From Astragalus membranaceus (Eukaryota; Streptophyta; Magnoliopsida; Fabales; Fabaceae), in assembly GCA_039519185.1 (NCBI GenBank), contig CM076854.1, positions 147,670,997 to 147,734,996 of the forward strand: a stretch of 64,000 bases of DNA, given 5' to 3'. The notes beneath the pieces are model-generated. The model saw only the letters and a program-made list of their open reading frames with translations. It did no database searches and was not told the DNA's origin. Below, one piece after another: positions 32,651 to 43,764 of this stretch (position 1 is its first letter; every line of letters begins with the position of its first letter). A program made the translations under genes and the position numbers.

Positions 32651-35600
32651 CGTAACATCCCCCATTTAGTAAAATTCATTTATCGGAATTTAGCAAGAGA
32701 CCATAGATAATTAGTTAGCTATTCCAAGTAGTTAGCATAATTAATTATAAATGATGCCATTGTCATGTGTTAAATAAATAAAAATTGTGTGTTAGTTGGT
32801 TAAATTATGTTAAGTATGTGAGCTAATGATGAATTATTTGATTAGAAGTAGAATTAAGTGAGTAAAACAACTTAAGGGCAAATTGGTCTTTTCACACCCT
32901 TTTTTTTTCTCATTCAGCAGAGTCATAAATTCACACTCACTTTCAAGGGACAGCAACACACACTTGTTCATTTTGCTGGAAAATCAGAAAACATAGAGTG
33001 AGAGAGAATGGAGAGCCGTGAGAGTGAGAGGGAAGAGGAGTGGGGAGAAGTCCTTCATTCCTTATTGCATGTCCAATTTTTCTTCACCATTGCAACCCTT
33101 GTCTTCTCCTCTACATGCTGATGTCAAGAACACCACCAATGAACCCCTCATTCTCTTTACACCAATTTCGATTTTCAGCTCCATTTTGGAGAGAAGTGAG
33201 TTTCCAAGCTTGCATGTGATTCCAATAAAGCTCTAGGAGTGGTTTGAAGCATTGCAATTCAGTTGGAGTTTTGTTTGTCAAATTTTAGAAGCTAGATTTA
33301 GAATTAGGAGCAGATGGAGAGGGTTTCAGTAGCTGAAATTCGAATTTAGAGGGGGATGGAGAAGAATAGAGGTTGTTGGAAAAGTTTTGCAGCAAGGAAA
33401 CTAAAGATTTCCATCATCTTAGGAGCTTGCATGTCCTATCTAGGAATGGGATTGGAACCTGGGAGCTTAAGATGAGATAAATGGAGGTTTATAATCGAGG
33501 ATTGAAGTTAGTGTTAGCATTTTGAAGCTCCATTTCGTGGCTCTTGGGGGTAGGAGTTGAAGTTCTTAAATTCCCAGCAAACTCTGTCTATAAAACAGCT
33601 TTGACCACATATGGTAAATCCTTCGTTACTCCCTCCGTGGTCATCCGTTGAATGTAATTTTTGTTTCTTTAGAAACTAGACACAAAATCCTTCAGTTTAG
33701 GCACAAGAACCACTTGATTGACTGAGTATTGAGGGAGAACAATTAGTTACAAGTTTTACTTTTATAACAGTACCGATTTTGAACCAGTCTATGTATTTTA
33801 GCAGTAACTCCCTGAATACTCATCATATCAGTGTGGGACTTGAACCATATGAAAGTAGAAAAAATTATCTACACATTATGTACTGGTTTGAAAGGTTTTG
33901 GTTAATAATCGAATTAATTATATTTGTTGCAAAACAGCTCCGAGATGCTGCCAAACCGATCTTTGGAGTTAGTTGACGCGTTCTAGAAGTTGGGTTTAGA
34001 TCGGAGTGAAAAGGGGATTACATTATTAATTCGAGATGCATTCGGAGAAGCTTCAGTAGCTGGATGCGTTTGGGGATTCATTCGGGATCGATTTGATATT
34101 CGTGGAAGCGAGAAATTCAAGATGAGGAAAAGTTTGAGTAGACGAGTCGGTGTCGAATTCCGTTCGTTGATGGTTATGTGATTTTCATCACATGCCGGTG
34201 AGTTCTACTCACGCTTAGGATAATTTTTGTATTTCTGAAATGATTGTTATGAGACCGTTTTGTGGCTGTTCCGTGGTTTCGAAAGTTTTAAGAGTCGAAA
34301 ACCGTTTTCGGAAAAATTACGTTTTACAGTTTGTTTATCAAAATATATGTTAATATGTGAATGGTTGGTTGCTATTGTTTGGACTGGATTGACTGGAATG
34401 TTGTCTGTGTTTATGTTGGATTTTGATCGGAATACGGATTGGACTCGAACGAAATTGCGAAAATGAGAAAAACGGAATGAATTGGTGTACTGACAAAAGC
34501 GCACGAGTTGTGCGCCTATGGCACACAGATCGTGCGCCAACTTCGCAAATGGTTTTAAAAATAATGTTCAGTGCACACGGGTCGTGCGCCCAGTGCACAC
34601 GGACCGTGCGTGAGCTTCTGTTACCGGACACCGAATTCTCGTTTCGTCGCTCCGTTTGATTCCAAACCTCTTATAATCTCCTTTCCAGCCCTTTGTGATG
34701 ATTTTTCACTTTTAAGACATTGTTTTTGACATGTTCAAAGATGGTTTTGAAAATTTCCCTCAAACCTATAAATGTTTCAAAAACCAAAAGATAGTACACG
34801 TGAGTGGACATGGGTTATGTTTAAGGTTATGGAACTATATGTTCGATCAAGTTTATGTTTATGTATTAACATGAATGACTTGTAATAAAAAGGGATGAAT
34901 AAACATTTTCATCAAAGACGGGTGAGGTTTAAATATATAAATTATATTGAATACAGGAGACGACCCAATGCGGGTATTATATAAAAGACGGCCCAAAGCG
35001 GGTGGATATATAAATTATATCAAAAGGATGGGTGACGACCCAGTAGATTAGTATACTAGGGGAGGGGAAGTCATGAGCTCCAGAACCTAGGCCTCAGAAG
35101 GTTTGAAGCTAGCGTAAGCTAGTTGAGAGGTTCGACGGTAAAGGTGGGTTCATTACCAGAGATCTACTATGGCATGAAAGGAAAAGATATATGCACGTAG
35201 AACCTATATGGACTACGATTAAAGGAAAGGATATATGCAGGTAGGACCTATATGGACTACGATTAAATGAAAAGGAATAAATGGACCGAGAGTCATTGTG
35301 AGGGGTTACGGTAGGACTCACTGAGATAATGTTTATCTCACCCTTTATATGTTGATGTTTTACAGATACGTAGGGAAAGAACAAAGCGAGAAAGCATGGT
35401 TAGATGAGGCCTTAAGGAGAGCTCGAAGACTTAGCTTTTGGTCTTCATTTAGTTTCTCCTAGTTTTTGTATCTCAAGTTATGACTTGTAATTGATTAAAG
35501 TTGTAAATAGTTTCCGCTATTGCTGTACTTGATATTGAATGATAAGGATTAAGATTGATCACTTGATGAGTTATATCAAGTTTTTAATTTTGTTCAATAT

Positions 35601-35682
35601 CCAAATACAGGAATTTTACTCTCATGTATACTAAGTTGTGCATTTTAGTATTTCTACTTGTTAGAAATATTAGGGTGTTACA
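32651..35682 (+). mobile_element. 5' LTR of a Tekay/Del-like gypsy element, 3.03 kb
   Basis: Starts cgtaacatcccccatttagt (the usual first T mutated to C) and ends atattagggtgttaca at 35682, matching the ends of the solo LTR at 24346-26771. It is followed by ttt and a tRNA-iMet-type primer binding site. Includes the gcacgagttgtgc/gcacggaccgtgc palindromes (34498-34610), repeated gacgaccca/gacggccca units (34968-35045) and a 45-50-bp tandem repeat ending ggactacgatta (35175-35272). It interrupts the copia gag; the matching TSD is not visible because the far end of the element is lost. Confidence 0.87.
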
Positions 35683-35685
35683 TTT

Positions 35686-35696
35686 TGGTATCAGAG
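35686..35696 (+). promoter_or_regulatory. Primer binding site (initiator Met tRNA type)
   Basis: tggtatcagag, three bases after the LTR end, complementary to the 3' end of plant initiator tRNA-Met, as used for minus-strand priming in Tekay/Del and most copia elements. Confidence 0.9.
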
Positions 35697-37440
35697 TAGT
35701 TCGACCTAGTCGGGATTAGTGACCTTACGGTCAAGAGGTTATTAGATCGAGTCAGCTAGGGACTTAGACGATTGACTGTCAGAACCTTTAAGTATATTAT
35801 GTGAAGTGTTGAGTCAGGATCCGCTCAATGTTTCATGTGAGTTACTGAGAATGATGACAATTGGTTGCCTCGGCCCCGAAAATGTCCGAAACCCTAAACC
35901 ATATGATTTCTAGCCTTCTCGTTTCATCAGAGTGCGCAACAGAAGCAGAGGGCTACAGATGACATCCCGGAACAATAGATGGGCATCCGTGATTGTTCGA
36001 GGAAGCTGTGGGCGACTGTTCAGACCTTGGAGCCGAAGTAATTGTTATGTCGAAGCGTAAACCTTTATAGGTCATCCAGAAAGTTGCAATCGAATAAAAG
36101 CTTCAGGTAGAAAGAGTATTGGTGATCGGAGATCCGTTTAGGAGTAACTGACACCGTTAAACTCCAATTCATGTTTAACCAAGATTCTCAGTTCCCGAGA
36201 TAATGTCTAGTAGTTACCTTACCTTGTAACTTAGGTTAATCCCAACTCAAGTCACAGTTTAGAAAAAAAATCCTTCGGATAGTCTCATGTCTAGGTCAGA
36301 TACCTTTTCCTAAGAGCAACCTTTTAAAATGTCATGAAGTCGGTTTAGCGAACCATAATTGCATCAGCAATATTGGCAAGTGGAACCACCCAAGATTTTT
36401 GAATCTGTTCCTTCCAAGAAAGGGCTAGTACATGATGTTGATAGAAAAAACCTTATTACAATCTTCCGATTAGGAGTATGCCGGTCTTGATCTGTGAGAT
36501 ATTCTCGCTAGTCTTCCGACTTGTTTTATTCGTAACTTTTAATCCGGAACCCTGATTTTTATGTTCCGTGATGCGTTGGAAAGCTAACGAAAACGTCTAC
36601 ACGTCTGAGTAGAGTTCAAAAGGTGTCCCTAATGATTGATTCTGAGGAATACTTTTTCCGACCTTAAGTCGTTAAACCCTAAAGTGTTCATGGAAAGTAA
36701 ACCCTCAAGTAGCATGGGAAATGGGAAGAGGATTCCCAAACCATTCAGACTAAGTCCTTAGACACCGGTTAGGATAATATCATTTGTAGTCCTAAAAAGG
36801 ACTATCTCTCGGAAATGGTTATCAGTAGTTATAGTCTTCCAGAAATTGTTAAAGTCTATGAAAACCCTATACCATTAGGCATTCCGCTAAATGTTGTCAA
36901 GGAAAAGTTCAGTTTACCTAGATGATGAATGTTGATTCTCTAGGTAGGATGAGTTTCGAATTGGTTGACTATGACTGTTGTAATAGTTTCGTTTGTATTG
37001 TTTATGGAATTCAGAAAGACGAAGGACCAAAGGAATGTTCGAAATAGTAGGAATTCGTTTTCCGAATCAAACTAGGAGCACTAATCGTGCGCCCGTGTGA
37101 TTCCTTAAAAGAATCCTTCGATTTTCGTGTTTCTTTGATACTGTGATTATTCCAACTTCGTACGCAATCCAAAGGAAGCTAGTTACACCTAGATTAATCG
37201 ACGATTCCTTATGGTAAGATAAAGTCTATAGTTTTCAAGTGAGTCTCATTTTCCAGGGAAGACCAATATGTCTCCCTAGTAAGATCCCTATTGTATAGAA
37301 ATTCTCGTACCCTAGTGTATGGGTAGTTGAAGCCCAAAAAGGCTATCAGTTTAAAAGAATAAGTGATAAATTTTCAGATAGTACTCGAAGGTAGTAGTTC
37401 AAAGTGGTGGTAGTAGTTATAACACACACTATTAAAATTG
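35697..37440 (+). mobile_element. Decayed internal region of the Tekay/Del-like element
   Basis: No reading frame longer than about 60 codons on the sense strand, and no gag, protease or RT motif. Near 37075 there is another cactaatcgtgcgcccgtg string like those in the LTR. Either an unrelated internal sequence (non-autonomous element) or a heavily mutated 5' internal part. The 3' LTR is absent from the window; the right boundary is uncertain. Confidence 0.5.
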
Positions 37441-37787
37441 GTAACGTTTCAAATTTCAAGTTGTATCATTATAAGCCAGATGCTGAACCATTAAAAGATT
37501 ATTACCACCATCAATCTATAATTCGTTACCTGCCAAAAAAATCAAGAAATACATTAAGGCACACATAATTAACATATCCACAAGGTAACATAACCACATA
37601 AAAACCAACTATAGTTTACTTCAGAATGTTTTTAAATCACATTATACATATATGAACATCCAATTTCAAATTTCCTGCATACAAAATAATGGGTTCATAT
37701 CAACTTTAATTTTTTCTATAATCCAAAAACCCTACAATACTGACATCACAATTTTTTTTAAAAAAGGAAGACATTGAATCTATACCA
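37441..37787. other. AT-rich DNA, nothing recognised
   Basis: No coding signal; serves as the target of the following CACTA element. Confidence 0.5.
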
Positions 37788-38172
37788 CACTACAACAGAT
37801 TTCTTAATAAGTAGCGCTTTTTTTTGCTCATAAGTAGCGCTTTCGGGCGCTACTGATGTTAGCGCTACTCTTGGCTGTTTCTCTTTGGTAGCGCTCAGGA
37901 AGCGCTCCTGAAAATACCGCATGAGTAGCGCTTTTTATACAAAGCGCTCCTCATGACTAATGCGCTGAGGAATATCAGTAGCGCTTTATTTAAGAAGCGC
38001 TCCTCATTCATTTTATATATGTAGCGCTTATGTAACTAAAGCGCTCCCTATCCCTAATTTTGTTTCAAATAAATAGCGCTTATTCTCTTAAAGCGCTCCC
38101 TATTCCTAAGTTTTTTTCAAAAAAGTTTTGCTTGTTTCTTCTATTGCCAGTATTACCAATTACCAATTCCAG

Positions 38173-38511
38173 CATACAGATATCTATCCAACATATGTTT
38201 CAAACCAAATTCTATAAAGAAGGGATGTCAAGTACCAAAATTCAACAAAATGCTCATGTACCAAAATATCAACAAAATTTACAACATATCCAATGAGGTA
38301 CTATAAAATTTACACCAATTACCAATTCTCAGCTTCCCTGCAACCAGCAACCAGTTTTCCACCATACAGATATCTATCCAACTATCCAACATATGTTTCA
38401 AACCAAATTCTATAAAGAAGGGATGTCAAGTACCAAAATTCAACAAAATGCTCATGTACCAAAATATCAACAAAATTTACAACATATCCAATGAGGTACT
38501 ATAAAATTTAC
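38173..38511. repeat. Internal direct duplication in the CACTA element
   Basis: The block beginning catacagatatctatccaa at 38173 recurs at 38364 and stays nearly identical through ggatgtcaagtaccaaaatt and ccaatgaggtactataaaat (to about 38310 and 38511). The two copies are separated by about 55 bp. This looks like a local tandem duplication after capture. Confidence 0.85.
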
Positions 38512-38512
38512 A

Positions 38513-38806
38513 TCAATTTCGATTTGCATGAATCAAATTGATAACATGACGACACCACTCTCCTCTGACCTCGGTGATTTCCTCATCAGACATTGGAGCT
38601 CCAGACACATATTCAGGAAAATACTGAAAAAAGAAAATAAACTTAAAATTAGTTAAATATCAATTAAATATTTAATTACTTGTTAAAAAACAAATTATCA
38701 AATTACATACATTGTTTGAGATTGTCATTTGTTGGCGAGTGATGATATCCTTCATAAATTTCATTACATGGTACCCGCAATCATCGCCATTTGATTGTTT
38801 GGGACC
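38513..38806 (-). pseudogene. C-terminal two exons of a Ulp1-like (C48) cysteine protease
   Basis: Minus strand. Exon 38806-38711 follows a cag-like acceptor (tag) and encodes 32 residues starting GPKQSNGDDCGYHVMKFM. The DCG(Y) around Cys with a preceding Gln/Asn is the catalytic-cysteine region of Ulp1/SUMO-protease-like domains (usually Q..S.DCG). It ends at a GT donor. The intron is 38710-38624 and ends in cag. The last exon, 38623-38513, has 36 codons and a stop: YFPEYVSGAPMSDEEITEVR to HANRN. Both exons are open and their splice sites are preserved. Upstream His and Asp residues of the triad are not in the window. In plants such domains are often carried by CACTA and Mutator elements, so this is probably a relic of the parent element. 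Confidence 0.72.
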
Positions 38807-39328
38807 CTATGAAACAAAACATTAGTTATTAAATTTAATTAAATAACATATGCATAAGAATATTAATTATGAGAGTGAGTGAACAGGGACGGGAGGCGCG
38901 CGACGAGAACAGTGAACGACAGCGCTGGAGAGTGAGTGAACAGTTAGGTTTCAACGGGAAGGAGGAAAAATAAGGAGGAAAGGAATTATATTTTAGACAT
39001 AGGGAGCGCTCGCAAAACAAGGCGCTACTTATTGTGGAGGACGCGTAAGACATAGGGAGCGCTTAAACCACGAAGCGCTACTCATTGTGGAGGACGCGTA
39101 ACACATAGGGAGCGCTTAAACCACGAAGCGCTACTCATTGTGGAGGACGCGTAAAACATAGGGAGCGCTCAGAAAAAAAGCGCTCCTCATTGAGCTTCCG
39201 TGTTAGAAATAGGGAGCGCCTGATAGAAAAGCGCTCCTCATTGAGCTTCCGTGTTAGAAATAGGGAGCGCCCGATAGAAAAGCGCTCCTCATTTGGCGAT
39301 CTTTTTAATTTATTCTATTGTAGTGCCA

Positions 39329-40360
39329 ATTCGAATTGTAGAACAAGCCACTAACTTTGAGAACTCATAATACAATTTTTTAAGCCCTAATTTCAAAATA
39401 GATGTAAGTAATATGCACAATTATGCATCCTAAACAAAATTTCACAATCCAAAAATATAAAACTCTTTGAAATTTGAATTTATTTTTGACGAGCAATTTG
39501 AATTTATTACATTAACTTAAGAATTAAAATTAATAGAAGTTTGCTACATAGAATATATTTCATATAATTGTATCATATTTTTTGGGTAAAGCCGGGTATC
39601 CACCGCACGGACAGCAGTGACTAATCCCTCGCTCATTATAGTTTTTTGGGTAAAGCCGGGTCAACCAAAATGAATGAAGTTTTACAAAAGAAGAATTTGG
39701 GCATGCAAGCAGAAGCACAATAGAAAAAGGCTCAAATTTCTTGAGTCTAACAGATTTCAAATATTTTTATTTTCATTTTACTGTTGTTTGCATTTGCACT
39801 ATTCATTATGTAATTCCTTAAATGGGTTTCTATCCTTGCAGGCGAGGAGAGACATTAGAAAACTAGAACAATTTAAGTCAACCAAAATGAATGAAGTTTT
39901 TTTGGTGGTGAAATGAATGAAATTATACAAAGGAAAAATTTGGGCATGTAAGCAGAATCACAATAGAAAAAGGCTCAAATTTCTTGAGTCTAATGGGTTT
40001 CAATTTGATATTCATATTCCTGAATCTAATGAATTTTAGCATGTGCTTAGGTATTTCCTAAATGATATTATCGAGTGTTTCTAAACAGAAATGTTACCAA
40101 TTCTATGGCTATTACTCGTGGCCTCATAGTATAACCTTTTGCTCATTAGATTATTTTAAATAACTTCATGCAATAATCTTTTTCTCCTTATTCAGGTTGT
40201 CATTACAATTTGAAGACAACCTGAGAGTGCAATGACATTACCGTGAAAGACAAACATCTCAACCAGTTTGGTAGCTCTGGCTTCACCTTCATCTTATCTG
40301 CAGCACATCTAGAATTTATTAATCAAAAAAGAAAAAAAAAATACAGGGGTGGTAAACCCC
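39329..40360. other. Intergenic DNA with a direct repeat pair
   Basis: A block containing gtcaaccaaaatgaatgaag and aggctcaaatttcttgagtc occurs at 39659-39765 and again at 39876-40005. Also ttgggtaaagccgggt is repeated at 39580 and 39647. No protein-coding gene recognised. Confidence 0.55.
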
Positions 40361-40364
40361 CTTA

Positions 40365-40880
40365 TTAATTCCTAAAAAAGTCACTGCAAAATACCCCCTT
40401 AGTGATAAAAAAATGAAGGGTTCCATTTTTTATACCCCCACCACTATACATCATACCCCCCCCCCCCACAACCCCTGTAAAATACCCAAAATATCCTCTA
40501 ACCTTAACAAAAACCTAATTTCCTTTCTCATTCTTCAGTTACTTCCGTTCTAGGCAAAAATAAGTCCGAAAATTTGAGAAAATGGAATTACGCAAATCTG
40601 TCACCTAGGAAATACATAAATTCGTTTACAGTTTTTTTTTTGTAAATCTGTATAATTTTAATATTTTTGGAAACGGATTTACATAAATCCGCAATGAAAG
40701 TTGAATTTTCCAGATGGATTTACCATAAATCTGTAGTTGATGATTTTCCATAAAATGCCTAACGGATTTATGGTAAATTCGTAGTTCAATTTTTTTTCCA
40801 AAAATTAACTAACGGATTTATCTTAAATTCGCAGTTCATTATTAATTTTTTTTTAATTTCTTTTAGTTTATATTTACAGG
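40365..40880. repeat. Left member of an inverted repeat around the F-box locus
   Basis: Contains gggttccatt, catcatacccccc and several aacggatttat(g/c) units with aaattcg(t/c)ag. The same strings appear in reverse complement at 52505-52930. Similarity is patchy, so the pair is old or made of related but diverged units. Could be the long terminal repeats of a MULE that carried the F-box gene. Confidence 0.5.
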
Positions 40881-40921
40881 CTGGTGGATTGTCACGACTC
40901 CTATAGCCCCCATCTCATGCA

Positions 40922-41585
40922 ATGCCTTTTCCCACTCTTCCAGTCGAGGTCTTAGAGCAAATATTGAGTAAGCTTCCCATCAAGTACCTCATGCAACTCA
41001 AGTGTGTCTGTAAGAATTGGTTATTCCTAATCTCTTGTAATAACCAATTCTCCAAGCAGCACCTTCACGTGTCAATCCAGCGCGATCACATCATCAGTCC
41101 CGGTCTCATGGATTACCCCCTCTCCCTCGTTTTCACAACGGCGACCACTGCCCCTGCGATGCAGCTTCAGCACCCTCTGAACAATCAGAATCCCTACCAT
41201 CGCCTTATTGGGTCTTGCGATGGCATCATTTGTATTGCTATCGATAACAATTTCGCTCTTTTATGGAACCCTTCCATAAGAAAATTCAATCTACTGTCGG
41301 ACTTAGAAAATCCACATCCAGAGAGTGTAAGTTTCACAGTATATGACTTTGGATATGATCATTTCAATAATGAATATAAGGTCGTTGTTTATTGCCATAA
41401 ATGTTATGATGGGCGTAGGCTGTTTTTTGATGCAGAAGTTAAAGTTTATACATTAGGTACCAATATTTGAAAAAAATTGATCAGAATTCCCTTATCAAGG
41501 ATTTCCTTTCCCTTTTCATGTATCCGGATTATTCGTCAATGAAACTTTAATTGGATGACATATGATACTGATGGTCAACAGATAA
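40922..41585 (+). pseudogene. F-box protein pseudogene, 5' part
   Basis: The ATG at 40922 opens an F-box (residues about 3-35: LPVEVLEQILSKLPIKYLMQ, CVCKNW), followed by an F-box-associated type 1 domain (IGSCDGIICI, LLWNPSIRKFN, DFGYDHFNNEYKVV, VKVYTLGT). F-box proteins of this family give substrate choice to SCF ubiquitin ligases. The frame ends with TGA at 41468-41470 where family members have Trp, and coding similarity continues in shifted frames (FPFPFHVSGLFVNETL) up to the CACTA insertion at 41586. One stop and at least two frameshifts: not functional. The other half lies beyond the insertion, at 51957. Confidence 0.88.
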
Positions 41586-41814
41586 CACTACAAGAATAAG
41601 CTTTGTTTCCTGCGAAACTTTCCGACGAACTCTTGTCCGTCGCAATTTCCGACGGATTTCCGACGAAAAAGCCGTTGCAAATGTTCAGCAAAAGAGGCGC
41701 TAAAATTCCCTCTTACGTTTTCGACGACATCGTTGTTCGTCACAAATTTCCGACGGCTATTTTCGTCGGAAAATGCTAAAAGTCCGTCGCAAAGATAAAA
41801 ACCCAATTAAAATG

Positions 41815-42600
41815 CAAGTCTCTTCCCTCGAACCCTCTCAATTCTCATAACCAGCGCCTGTTCTCTCCCTCGAACCCTCTCACTCACCGAAATGCTTCCC
41901 TCACTCTCCATCGCCCTCCTCCGCCCTCCTCCGCCCTCCACCGCCCTCCTCACGCAGTACTCACTCTCTCCCTCCGTCTCCTTCTCCTTCTTTCAACGCC
42001 TCAAGCCTCACACCTCAAACCCCCAAATCCCTCCTTCTCTCATCAACCGTAACCAGCGCCTGTTCTCAGCGTAATTTCTATTTCTCTTTACTTCTTAATT
42101 GTAATTTCGTTATCTGATTCTTCTTCTCAAAGTTCCCAAATCTTTGCACCCTAATTTGATGCCATGAGGAAGAAACCCTAATTTCATTTTTCTTTACAGA
42201 TTCTTGAATTTTTCATAAAAAAATTTCAAACTATGTTCTCTTGGTTCTGGTCAGCACCGAAAAATTCCCATTTCTTGTTTATCTTTTTTCTCAACTCTTG
42301 ATTGTTCTCATCTTTTGATTTCCCTTTCTCAAAAAATTTCAACGGTTCACATTTAGGGTTTATATAAAGTCTGTTTTGTTTCTATTCTGTTTGTTTTGCA
42401 GAATTTAGGTTTTATATAAAACTTGTTTAGATAAATTATTATTGTTGTTGTTCTGTTGTTGTTAAGATAAAGTCTGTTTAGGGTTGAGATAACATCAATT
42501 GTTGTTGTTCTTAGAATTTGGAATTGTATTGTTTATATAAAATCTGTATGTGCTAATTTGTTTTGTAGAATTTAGAGTTTAAAGTAGCTGTTAGGAATGA
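41815..42600 (+). other. Captured leader-like segment with short ORF
   Basis: 41815-42075 is CT-rich with ccctcgaaccctctcac and aaccagcgcctgttctc each present twice. An ATG at 41892 opens 60 codons rich in Ser, Pro and Leu (IALLRPPPPSTALL), resembling an organelle-targeting N-terminus. The sequence to 42600 is T-rich and intron-like, with tttatataaa words. It could be the promoter and first exon of a captured gene. I cannot name it. Confidence 0.35.
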
Positions 42601-42842
42601 TTGACTTATATGCAATGCTGTGTTCATGTTATTGGTGTAGACAAAAGAGATGGGAAGCAGATTGTTTTTGTGTTCTTCACGTTGGGATTTTCTTATTTGG
42701 AGAAAGGAAAGGTATGTTATTCAATCAATCTGTTTATATATTTTCGGTATGAAAGCCAAGTGTTTTTATCTTTTGTAGTTACAACTATGTCATTATATAG
42801 TGGAAATGAATATTTTTACCAATGTTGCTCTTTCCCTGACAG

Positions 42843-43150
42843 AACAAGGATGTAACCGATGCAATTCAGAAGGTTGCTGCTGCCTATGATTGTAAAATTG
42901 TCGAGGGAGTTCTTAGCCACCAAATGAAACAGTTTGTGATTGATGAGAACAAGGTATAAGTTGATCACCTGTATGTTTATATTACCATATCTGAACTGGG
43001 AAGGTTTGAATTTGGAACCTGTTGTTGCACTTCAAATGTTAGTTCCTCTATAATATAGGGCTTTGGAAGAGAAAAGAGCTCGACTCGGTTTAGTAGAATG
43101 CATGAATCATGAGCTCCTGCAGCCTTATCCTGTTCTACATGAAGAACCTG
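42843..43150 (+). pseudogene. EBP1: Captured EBP1 (PA2G4-like) exons
   Basis: Two exons with intact splice signals. 42843-42953 encodes NKDVTDAIQKVAAAYDCKIV and continues to HQMKQFVIDENK, then a GT donor. 43059-43150 encodes ALEEKRARLGLVECMNHELL and PYPVLHEEP. Both match conserved parts of plant EBP1, a methionine-aminopeptidase-fold protein that regulates growth and ribosome biogenesis. The middle exons between them are missing, and neither the start nor the end of the gene is present. Introns show that genomic DNA, not cDNA, was acquired. Confidence 0.82.
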
Positions 43151-43764
43151 GTAACATTACCTATACTTAATCCATCAGGACCCCTCCACATCGTTACATT
43201 TGTGTGAGGAATGTTTATTATGTCTCACATAATTTCTAGTTGATTATTTTTATTCCTTTGTTCCTTGTGGGGGTTTAAGTTACAAAATTCTTATATGTCC
43301 TGTCCTGTCCTGTTTTAATTCAGCCTGCCTTTTCTAAATTGCTGCCTCATGATTTGTTGTATTTTCTTTTTCGGTTTTATTTATGAATTATCATATATGA
43401 GCTTTAGTTTTTGTTGCCTAAACAAGTCAGTTGGAACGAACAAGCATTGTTATTTTACAGAATAACAGTTTTATTAGATAGGGCAGGGGTGAATAACTTG
43501 AAAATAAGCATCCGTTGTGTCAAGAGAGCGAGAACACTCAAAAATCAAATTATAGAAATGAGACAAAGCAATGGCCAACAAGGGAAAGCTACCCAAATAA
43601 CCATTAGAAGGTCCCGGGGGCTTAACTTGTTTGATGATTAATGAATCGGGGCACTTATTTTTTAGACTACTTTCATTCTTATTCTATTCAATGATTAATG
43701 AATCGGGGCACTTATTCTATTCATTATCATCAGCTGAATAAATTCCTTCTGTTCTTTTTGACAG

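Larger units (their letters stand above)
37788..39325. mobile_element. CACTA element, 1538 bp, with GTAGCGCT subterminal repeats
   Basis: Left end cactacaacagatttc, right end ctattgtagtg, giving an inverted CACTACAA terminus. Target duplication CCA at 37785-37787 and 39326-39328. Both subterminal zones (37810-38105 and 39000-39295) are packed with copies of (g)tagcgct and agcgctcc, the arrangement of transposase-binding repeats in CACTA elements. The interior has a duplicated 140-bp block and two exons of a Ulp1-like protease. No En/Spm transposase seen. Confidence 0.93.

Noticed and set aside
32222..32665. Complete copia gag start at 32665
   Set aside because: The ATG lies in the inserted gypsy LTR; the native N-terminus is lost.
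43411..43641. 76-codon frame between the EBP1 and ESF1 fragments
   Set aside because: Basic but unrecognised, overlapping a short duplicated string (atgaatcggggcacttatt) at 43640-43735; not enough to call a gene fragment.
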